Positions 7,615 through 13,714 of a stretch of 14,672 bases of DNA are shown here, one piece after another. The DNA lies in the NCBI GenBank assembly GCA_030590585.1, contig JAUUYD010000010.1:1-14672 (forward strand), in the 5' to 3' direction. The notes beneath the pieces were generated by a model, which saw only the letters and a program-made list of their open reading frames with translations, ran no database searches and was not told where the DNA came from. Made by a program: the position numbers and the translations under genes. Source of the stretch: Spirochaeta sp. Lineage in GTDB: Bacteria > Spirochaetota > Spirochaetia > Spirochaetales_E > Spirochaetaceae_B. Every line of letters begins with the position of its first letter. The stretch's first letter is position 1.

Positions 7615-8601
7615 TTAAGTTGAATCCTCAGGGAACAGACAACGGTTCCCGCCGCATCGCCGTCCTTCAAGCGCCAGGGGATGAACGGCATCAATCAGTG
7701 CTGATGCATCAGATCCGTGCTCCGGTGCAATACCCAGACCAAAGCTTACCGACAGACGAAAAGATTCATCCCCCAGAATCTCTCCGAAATTGATTGATCG
7801 AAGATAATCCCCGATGATTTCCACCTGTTTGAGTAATTCCGCTCTACCTGATCCCGGGAAGATAAGCGCATTTTCATTCCCCATGTACCTGAAAAGCATA
7901 TCCCGATCGGGAACCAATTCACACAGACCATCAGCAATATGACGAAGAACTTTATCACCGGTATCATGACCGTAGTTGTCATTGATAGTCTTGAAATTAT
8001 CAGGTTTGTACATCAGTAATCCGATGGTAGTGTCACTGCCTCCGGCATTGATTACACGATCCAGGGTTTCTTCAAAATACGTTTTGTTATTCAAACCGGT
8101 AAGCTTGTCCACATATGCTTGACGCTTGAGCTCCTGAACAAGAGGAGAATTCTCCTTCACCAGGGTATTCACCCCGCGGATTCTGGCCGATATCTGCACC
8201 AGAAACGTATGAAGCAGACGGGCACTCAGCTCAGGATAAGTTTCCAGGATCTCATCAAAGCGGAACTTCCCGCCGGGAAAAACAAGAAGAGAGACATCTC
8301 CCGAGGCATGGGCAGAGGCATTTCGCTTCTCTCCTGTAAATAGATCCAGTTCACCAAAGAAATCACCTGAAAGAAACCGGGCAATATCCACCTGCCGGCC
8401 CTCATCATCGTCTTTTCTGATGACTATCTCCCCGCTGTCAACAATGTAGAGCCTTTCCGAATTATCACCGCTTTTAAACACACTCTTCCCATCAGGGGAT
8501 TCAAGTACAGCACTGTGGGAAGCAATGACAGCCAGATCTTCATCGGAACATGAGGAAAAGAGAGAGGTTGACTTCAGGAGTTGATAAGGATCGGATTCCA
8601 T
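7615..8601 (-). CDS. Cyclic-nucleotide-binding domain - degenerate GGDEF protein
   Basis: This is a 328-residue paralogue of the next gene with the same order: cNMP-binding domain (about 5-125; cassette FFGELDLFTGEKRNAS with Glu84 and Arg93) and GGDEF-like domain (about 162-325). The catalytic residues are lost: the metal Asp is Lys199 (YKPDNF) and the GGDEF signature reads MGNEN (240-244). Guanine-contact positions Asn207 and Asp216 remain, and the I-site Arg is absent (PDRD, 231-234). It probably binds a nucleotide or pairs with the intact paralogue instead of synthesising c-di-GMP. The start is ATG 8601, because AAGGA (8616-8612) lies 10 nt upstream and would be inside the coding region if the in-frame TTG at 8619 were used. 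It lies 36 bp after the SWIM gene and 3 bp before the intact CNB-GGDEF gene. Confidence 0.9.
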   Translation of the reverse strand: MESDPYQLLKSTSLFSSCSDEDLAVIASHSAVLESPDGKSVFKSGDNSERLYIVDSGEIVIRKDDDEGRQVDIARFLSGDFFGELDLFTGEKRNASAHASGDVSLLVFPGGKFRFDEILETYPELSARLLHTFLVQISARIRGVNTLVKENSPLVQELKRQAYVDKLTGLNNKTYFEETLDRVINAGGSDTTIGLLMYKPDNFKTINDNYGHDTGDKVLRHIADGLCELVPDRDMLFRYMGNENALIFPGSGRAELLKQVEIIGDYLRSINFGEILGDESFRLSVSFGLGIAPEHGSDASALIDAVHPLALEGRRCGGNRCLFPEDST

Positions 8602-8611
8602 GAAAACATCA

Positions 8612-8616
8612 TCCTT
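8612..8616 (-). promoter_or_regulatory. Ribosome binding site deciding the start of the degenerate CNB-GGDEF gene
   Basis: AAGGA on the minus strand sits 10 nt before ATG 8601. It overlaps the first codons of the alternative TTG (8619) reading, which argues for the ATG. Confidence 0.6.
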
Positions 8617-8637
8617 CAATTAACAAACGATAACAAG

Positions 8638-9162
8638 TTATATACCATCCATCCCGGTAATACCCGGAACGGACTCCACCATCCCCAGGATAACATCCGT
8701 CCCGGGAGGCATGGAATTATAAGCCCAGCGCTCCTCTTCCGGGTGATAGCCATATCTGGTGTAGGCCTCTCCCGGACCGCTGCGGACAAACAGATTCAGC
8801 CACGGTTTATCAGATCTCATGCCTAGAGCCAGAATATCCCCTTCCGGCCCCGGGGCAAACCATATCCTTTCATAGGGGCCGTGAGGAGACTTGAAAATCA
8901 CCCTGGTAAGCTCATCACCGAAGGCATCAACATCAAGGGACAGAACAGCATCCCTTAAATGTTTACAACTCCTGCCCAGATCCCCCACAGGCCTATCGGC
9001 TCTTCGTTCTATAAAATCGGGACAGCTGCAGGTATAAGTGTACAGGTTCAAGATATACTCACCGCCGCCGGTCCGGCTTTCCACCGTAATATCCCGATCA
9101 TATTCAGCGCCGAATGGAGAGATTTTCAACAGGGCGGGTTTCCATTGATTGATTTGGCTCAT
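8638..9162 (-). CDS. SWIM zinc-finger protein
   Basis: The 174-residue protein contains one SWIM-type zinc finger: Cys45-x-Cys47 (YTCSCPDF) and, 18 residues later, Cys66-x-His68 (SCKHL). SWIM domains bind zinc and take part in DNA or protein contacts; they occur in SWI2/SNF2 partners, MULE transposases and small stand-alone bacterial proteins. The rest (about 80-174) is a compact beta-rich region with many Gly, Pro and Trp and no family I recognise. No membrane segment is seen. The ATG overlaps the stop of the HU-fusion gene in an ATGA, so the two are co-translated and may act together on nucleic acid. The exact role is unknown. Confidence 0.85.
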   Translation of the reverse strand: MSQINQWKPALLKISPFGAEYDRDITVESRTGGGEYILNLYTYTCSCPDFIERRADRPVGDLGRSCKHLRDAVLSLDVDAFGDELTRVIFKSPHGPYERIWFAPGPEGDILALGMRSDKPWLNLFVRSGPGEAYTRYGYHPEEERWAYNSMPPGTDVILGMVESVPGITGMDGI

Positions 9163-10013
9163 TTTTCGGGTTGGACCGGTAGATTCACTGCCCTTTTCTT
9201 CGCACGGGATGAATACTTGAAAACCGGAGACATATGGGCATCCTTCGCCGGAATCGTCATCTCTTCTCCCGTAGCCGGGTTTCTACCGATCCGGGCCTTC
9301 CTGGCCGGTTTGAGACTCAAGGAGAGCCGCCCGATCTGCCCCAGGGGCACCGTATTACCCATCAGCATTCCGGTTTCCAGCAGAACCGCATAATCATCCA
9401 GCAGATTCCGTACAGCCTTCTGAGTCATGCCGTTGCTGTCGGCCAGGTACCGCACCATGGATTTCTTGTCAAAATCACCAGGTGCACCGGAACCCGGGTA
9501 TGTGAAGTGGCGGTTCAGCTGTACAAAAGAATTGGTGAGGAACACCATGGCCTCACGGATACGCTGTTCCTGCTCCTCTTCCCCCAATCCGGAAGGAAGT
9601 ATGGCAATGCGGTATACGGCGGAGGTATGTTTTACCGGTGAACCTGTAAAAGAAGCTTTGGTACCAACATTGAGTTCTCCATCAAGTTTCACTTCTCCGG
9701 CTCTGATGATATCCGGCACCTCAGAGCGCAATTTAATACTGGCATATTCAAATTTTCGTGATGTACCCGGACCCAGTGCAACCAGGGAACCCGAATAAGT
9801 GGTGAGTATAATACCCCGTAAATCTTCGGTTCCGATCGAATCGACAAAACTCATGCCCAGCAGTCCGATCTGTTCTTCAAAGAGCCTGTTCTTTTCAAGC
9901 CAGAGTTCTGTCAATCGCGGTAATGCGTCATTTTTCTTTGCCCAGTCGTCACTTGACGAAGAGACAAGTTCCTTAAGATGAGCGGCGACTTCTTCAGGCA
10001 GTTTATTATCCAT
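9159..10013 (-). CDS. HU/IHF-like DNA-binding domain fused to an unrecognised N-terminal domain
   Basis: The C-terminal part (about 181-275) is an HU-type fold: a helical start (KKSMVRYLADSNGMTQKAV) that aligns with HU helices, then GQIGRLSLSL and the hallmark beta-arm GRNPATGEE with Arg244-Asn245-Pro246, ending IPAKDAHMSPVFK. The Pro at the arm tip is the DNA-intercalating residue in HU. HU is normally about 90 residues, so the extra 170-180 residues before it are unusual. This N-terminal region has charged helices (1-50), a beta-rich core (60-140) and a long helix (about 144-170); I recognise no family in it. The C-terminus is basic. It heads the minus-strand array: a strong ribosome site (GGAGGG, 10023-10018) lies 4 nt before the ATG, and a TATACT -10 lies upstream. 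Likely nucleoid-associated or regulatory. Confidence 0.85.
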   Translation of the reverse strand: MDNKLPEEVAAHLKELVSSSSDDWAKKNDALPRLTELWLEKNRLFEEQIGLLGMSFVDSIGTEDLRGIILTTYSGSLVALGPGTSRKFEYASIKLRSEVPDIIRAGEVKLDGELNVGTKASFTGSPVKHTSAVYRIAILPSGLGEEEQEQRIREAMVFLTNSFVQLNRHFTYPGSGAPGDFDKKSMVRYLADSNGMTQKAVRNLLDDYAVLLETGMLMGNTVPLGQIGRLSLSLKPARKARIGRNPATGEEMTIPAKDAHMSPVFKYSSRAKKRAVNLPVQPEK

Positions 10014-10017
10014 TTAA

Positions 10018-10023
10018 CCCTCC
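10018..10023 (-). promoter_or_regulatory. Strong ribosome binding site of the HU-fusion gene
   Basis: GGAGGG on the minus strand lies 4 nt before ATG 10013, the clearest Shine-Dalgarno site in the array. This fits its position as first gene. Confidence 0.75.
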
Positions 10024-10049
10024 GGGTTTATCATTGAGTATACCCCGGA
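10021..10049. repeat. Inverted repeat flanking the -10 of the minus-strand array
   Basis: TCCGGG (10021-10026) and CCCGGA (10044-10049) form a 6-bp dyad with a 17-bp spacer, and a bulged base would extend it by one T-A pair. The spacer contains the TATACT -10 (10042-10037). Only the left arm would be transcribed, so a DNA-level operator is more likely than an RNA hairpin. Confidence 0.4.
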
Positions 10050-10065
10050 AACAGGATGAAAAGAA
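10037..10065 (-). promoter_or_regulatory. Candidate promoter for the eight-gene minus-strand array
   Basis: TATACT (10042-10037) is a good -10. The -35 position 17 bp upstream reads TTCTTT (10065-10060), which is weak. Transcription would start near 10030, giving a leader of about 17 nt that includes the GGAGGG site. The weak -35 would suit an activator-dependent promoter, but that is inference. Confidence 0.45.
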
Positions 10066-10072
10066 AACCTGC

Positions 10073-10101
10073 TTGTCGATAATCCTCAGCAAGGCTATCA
10101 T
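10073..10101 (+). promoter_or_regulatory. Candidate sigma-70 promoter for the PilZ-hydrolase-methyltransferase gene
   Basis: TTGTCG (10073-10078) and TATCAT (10096-10101) are spaced by 17 bp. The predicted start near 10108 leaves only about 11 nt before ATG 10119, just enough to include the GAGG ribosome site at 10109-10112. Confidence 0.45.
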
Positions 10102-10118
10102 CCACTCTGAGGCACTCC

Positions 10119-13100
10119 ATGGAAAAACGCAGCATAGAACGACATCTGATGGAGGAGTTCATCCACCTTGACGGAGGAGAGGGCAGCATACCCGCCCGGA
10201 CTATAGATATCAGCCGGAACGGGATGAAGGTTGTTGTGAACCGCCCCCATGGCTTTGACAAAATCCACAGAATTTCAGTAAATCTCCCCGGAACCGGAGG
10301 AAAGGGCATCCCCTGCCATGTAAGGCGCAGTGATAAAGCGGAAGAACAATGGGAAATCGGGCTTGAGTTCGATGGAGAAAACGAAGCTCGAATGCTGCTG
10401 GTTGAGCGCTGGCTGGAAAGTCTTGAGAACCGCCGTACCGAGACCGACTCAGCCCCGACCGAATCACGCCAGATTCCCAGAACACGCTGTGCAATTACGG
10501 ATATCAAATGCTCCGACAGGGATCTGGAGATATTCTCTGCCGAAGATCTCTCGATAGACGGTATGCTGATCCGCGGCCGAGGATCAGCATCAAGCGGCGA
10601 TTTACTGAATCTGGTGATGAAACTCCCTGAACAGAACCGGAAGATGCCATTCACCGGGCGTATTGCCTATCGTGTTGACAACAGTCCCGAAGATTCATTC
10701 TCAGCGGGAATTGCCATTGAAAACATGAAGGAGACCGACTGTAACCGTCTGAGAAATTTCATCGTAAATATCGCCTCAGGGGCCGCAATGCTGGAGTACC
10801 ACAAACTCCTTGAAAGAGAAGAACCTTCAGCTGAGTTCCGTATTGACGGGAATGAGGCAGCCGATATGATAAAAGCCCTTTCAGAGGGCAGACAGACAAT
10901 CAACCATCTCGATGAAGAGGGATTACGAATCCTGGATACAGGTATTAAAGAGATTCGAGGCAGCAGGTTTCTTGCACCGGTCCCGGAATGTCATTCCGGA
11001 ACAGCATTCTTTTCATTTACTCAAGGCGGGGCATCTTACTCCTTTTCATCAGAACGCCTCGGGTGGTCGGATGGATATGGGACTTTTACAGTCCCGTTAA
11101 CAATCTACCGGGGAGAAAAACGGGCAGGACGCCGTATAAATGACAAGGGATGCATCGAACTGACCTTATTACCCAATGAATTCACCGGGAAAACAATATC
11201 CGGCCGGGTTATAGACTCCAGTCGGCGGGGTATCCTCTGTGAGGTTTCTGCCCAGATATTTATCGATGGGCCGCCGGCTGCCGGCCAGGCGATTGAAGTT
11301 ACAATGAACGGCAAGTCAATTCCCGGGGAAATCCGGCATATCGATAGAGATTCTGATGATGAAGGACACGCGGTCTATAGAATCGGCCTGGAAACCGGCA
11401 TCCAAAGGCAGGATCCCGAGTTGATTATATACAATGATGATACCTGGAGCAGCTCCTGGAATGGACCTCAACGTCCTTTAGGCGATCCATCAATGGTCCG
11501 GCCCCGCAGTGTGTCATACACGGACCACAAGGGCCGTAAAATTGCCGCCCATTTACACATTTTGAATCCCGAAAAACCCTGTATCGCCGTTGTTATTCCT
11601 CCGGCCTTCGGTAAGAAGAAGGAAGCACTGGCCCCCCTGGCACTTACCCTGATGACTCATTTCAACGCTGCCGGAGAGAATATTGCAGTCCTCCGGTATG
11701 ACGGTATCAACCGGCCCGGCGAGAGTACGAATATCAACAGTAATGCCCGCCGGGGTTATGAAATGATCGGCTACAGAATCGATCAGGGTTATACAGACCT
11801 GGAAGCGAGTATGAAATGGGTGAAGGATAACGAGTTCTTCCAGGCCGATAAGACAGTGTTGATTTCCTTCAGTATGGCAGCCCTTGATGCCAGGCGCCTC
11901 CAGGGAACACCCGGCGCCCCTCAAGCGGATTACTGGATCAGTGTAATGGGTGTCAGTTCTGCTCAGGGAGCACTGAGAAATATCCTCGGCGGCCTGGATG
12001 TCATCGCCAGCCACCGTATGGGCCTTCCCATCGGAACCATGGGTATGCTCGGGCAGCTTATTGATATGGACAGGATGGCTGCCGATATGACCCAGTTGGG
12101 GTATGCCACAGCAGCCGATGCCCGGGAAACCATGTCAAGAATCAAGTCACCGGTTACCTGGCTCTACGGCGCCTTTGACATGTGGATGATCCCTGATGAA
12201 ATTCAGGACATCATGAGCATTAAAGCACCCGGAGACCGAGAGTTAATAGAAGTACCCACCGCCCATAATCTACGTACCAGTGATGATGCCATTTCAACAT
12301 TCCAAATGCTTTCCGATGCAATTTTACGCAGGTTGGGAGGTAAAACAGAGCCTCCGGTTTCACCGGATAAATCTGAATTGCTCGATCTGCTCACACGAGA
12401 GAGAGAACGGGTGATGGAGAGCGAAAAACTGGATGCGAAGCGTTACTGGAAAGGATACCTTGTTGGTGAGAACGAGGGTGAAGAGGGATATGACTTCTAC
12501 CGGAAACTCACCGAATTCAGGGAATTCCTACAGATGGAAGTATCCCTGCTGAACCCTGTCCCGGGAGAATCCATTGCTGACATGGGATGCGGAACAGGCC
12601 TGGTCAGTGAAGTTATTCTCTCCACCCTTGCTGAAGGCAACAAAAACCTGAATGGAACCAGGTTTACCGCTGTCGATCTGGTGAATGAGGCTCTGGCAAA
12701 AGCAAGGAAGAAATACCGTGTGCTATGCTCGTCACATCCGAATCTTAAGGATGTGAATGATTCCTGGATCGCAATGGATCTGGAACCTGATGCCCTGGCA
12801 GGGCTGCGGGATGTCATCGGGCGTCCTGATGGGGAATTGGCGGACATCGAAGATTTACGGGACAGAATTAAAGGGCTGAAGTCTGAAATCGTCGATCGGT
12901 TAGGGGAGGTACCGAATGAAATAATGTCTGCTGTCCTTAAAGGAATCCGTATCACTAAAGATATGCGGAGGGAGATCGAAACTTCTGTCTCTGACGGAGA
13001 TGCTCTTATTCTGGAAGATCTGAACCGGGCTGCCCGCTTTGTCATCGGCGAACTTGACGAGGAAGATCTTAAACCTTCCAGACGGCTGGGAACCGGACTT

Positions 13101-13619
13101 CTCAACACCCATCGCCTGGCACAAGTTCGAAGCTCAGATCTCTTTATGGCCATTCTGGATTTCGGGGATTGGGGACGGGATGGACGGCTTCCACTGGAGA
13201 ATGAAGCTTATAATGCAATATACGGCAGCTTGTTCCTGTCTTACCTGTTCGCACCGGAAGAGGCTGTGAAGGAGTTTCATAGAATGCTCAAACCCGGGGG
13301 ACGGCTGCTGATTTCAACCATGAAACCCGACAGTGATATCTCAGGTATCTTTACCCGGTACATTCGGGAACAATCCACTATGGATGCCGATTCGGCCAGG
13401 AATGTGGATAGAGAAGGAAATCTGAGAGAAGCCCGGTCAATGCTCAATGAAGCAGCAGCCCTCTTTTCACTGGAAGAAGACGGCTGGTTTCGTTTTTTTG
13501 ATGAAAAAGACCTTATTTCCATGATGAGAAACGCAGGCTTTACAAACATACGTACCGTTGAGAGTCTGGGGGAGCCTGCTCAGGCCATAATTATAACCGG
13601 AGTTAAGAAAAGGGTTTGA
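10119..13619 (+). CDS. Triple-PilZ - LuxD-like alpha/beta hydrolase - SAM methyltransferase fusion
   Basis: This is a 1166-residue soluble multidomain protein. Three PilZ-type c-di-GMP motifs are visible. PilZ-1 has RxxxR at 4-8 and DxSxxG at 30-35. PilZ-2 has RxxxR at 117-121 and DxSxxG at 143-148, with the same 22-residue spacing. PilZ-3 has RxxxR at 335-339 and DxSxxG at 366-371, preceded by about 90 residues (240-330) that could be a YcgR-N-like domain. Residues about 461-740 form an alpha/beta hydrolase with a probable triad Ser585 (SFSMA elbow), Asp687 (GAFDMW) and His716 (TAHNL); the spacing resembles LuxD acyl-ACP thioesterases (Ser114, Asp211, His241). Residues about 775-1163 are a class I methyltransferase: ADMGCGTG (820-827), acidic Asp853, and LKPGGRLL (1057-1064), split by an insert of about 120 residues. 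GAGG (10109-10112) is the ribosome site. The domain calls are sound; substrate and product are unknown. Confidence 0.88.
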   Translation: MEKRSIERHLMEEFIHLDGGEGSIPARTIDISRNGMKVVVNRPHGFDKIHRISVNLPGTGGKGIPCHVRRSDKAEEQWEIGLEFDGENEARMLLVERWLESLENRRTETDSAPTESRQIPRTRCAITDIKCSDRDLEIFSAEDLSIDGMLIRGRGSASSGDLLNLVMKLPEQNRKMPFTGRIAYRVDNSPEDSFSAGIAIENMKETDCNRLRNFIVNIASGAAMLEYHKLLEREEPSAEFRIDGNEAADMIKALSEGRQTINHLDEEGLRILDTGIKEIRGSRFLAPVPECHSGTAFFSFTQGGASYSFSSERLGWSDGYGTFTVPLTIYRGEKRAGRRINDKGCIELTLLPNEFTGKTISGRVIDSSRRGILCEVSAQIFIDGPPAAGQAIEVTMNGKSIPGEIRHIDRDSDDEGHAVYRIGLETGIQRQDPELIIYNDDTWSSSWNGPQRPLGDPSMVRPRSVSYTDHKGRKIAAHLHILNPEKPCIAVVIPPAFGKKKEALAPLALTLMTHFNAAGENIAVLRYDGINRPGESTNINSNARRGYEMIGYRIDQGYTDLEASMKWVKDNEFFQADKTVLISFSMAALDARRLQGTPGAPQADYWISVMGVSSAQGALRNILGGLDVIASHRMGLPIGTMGMLGQLIDMDRMAADMTQLGYATAADARETMSRIKSPVTWLYGAFDMWMIPDEIQDIMSIKAPGDRELIEVPTAHNLRTSDDAISTFQMLSDAILRRLGGKTEPPVSPDKSELLDLLTRERERVMESEKLDAKRYWKGYLVGENEGEEGYDFYRKLTEFREFLQMEVSLLNPVPGESIADMGCGTGLVSEVILSTLAEGNKNLNGTRFTAVDLVNEALAKARKKYRVLCSSHPNLKDVNDSWIAMDLEPDALAGLRDVIGRPDGELADIEDLRDRIKGLKSEIVDRLGEVPNEIMSAVLKGIRITKDMRREIETSVSDGDALILEDLNRAARFVIGELDEEDLKPSRRLGTGLLNTHRLAQVRSSDLFMAILDFGDWGRDGRLPLENEAYNAIYGSLFLSYLFAPEEAVKEFHRMLKPGGRLLISTMKPDSDISGIFTRYIREQSTMDADSARNVDREGNLREARSMLNEAAALFSLEEDGWFRFFDEKDLISMMRNAGFTNIRTVESLGEPAQAIIITGVKKRV

Positions 13620-13650
13620 CCCAAAGCATGACTACCCGTATGATGTCTCT

Positions 13651-13701
13651 TGCGGAAAATAGCATTAGCTAAATTATTAAACTGTATTCATTTATTCCGC
13701 A
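13651..13701. repeat. 7-bp inverted repeat before the acyl-activating gene
   Basis: TGCGGAA (13651-13657) is the exact reverse complement of TTCCGCA (13695-13701), with 37 bp between. The AT-rich spacer includes TTAGCTAA. The right arm ends just before the ribosome site, so a regulatory dyad or a long RNA stem is possible. It has no T tract and is not called a terminator. Confidence 0.3.
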
Positions 13702-13702
13702 T

Positions 13703-13708
13703 GGTGGA
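13703..13708 (+). promoter_or_regulatory. Ribosome binding site of the acyl-activating gene
   Basis: GGTGGA lies 6 nt before ATG 13715. It selects this start over the out-of-frame ATG at 13701, which gives only a very short frame. Confidence 0.55.
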
Positions 13709-13714
13709 TCATAT

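Noticed and set aside
7079..7618. 179-codon plus-strand open frame opposite the intact CNB-GGDEF gene
   Set aside because: The minus strand encodes aligned catalytic motifs; this frame is low-complexity and has no homology I can see.
8602..8619. TTG 8619 as start of the degenerate CNB-GGDEF protein
   Set aside because: The ribosome site AAGGA lies inside this extension and is placed for ATG 8601.
10031..10654. 207-codon open frame on the minus strand opposite the PilZ region
   Set aside because: It is antisense to a well-supported protein with clear motifs, is Ser/Arg-rich and has no family resemblance.
12497..13153. 218-codon open frame on the minus strand opposite the methyltransferase
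   Set aside because: It has the Ser/Arg-rich composition typical of an antisense shadow and no motif; the plus-strand methyltransferase is convincing.
10119..13619. Fusion created by a lost stop codon or frameshift
   Set aside because: The frame is continuous with linkers of normal composition and all domains keep their key residues, so a genuine multidomain protein is likelier.
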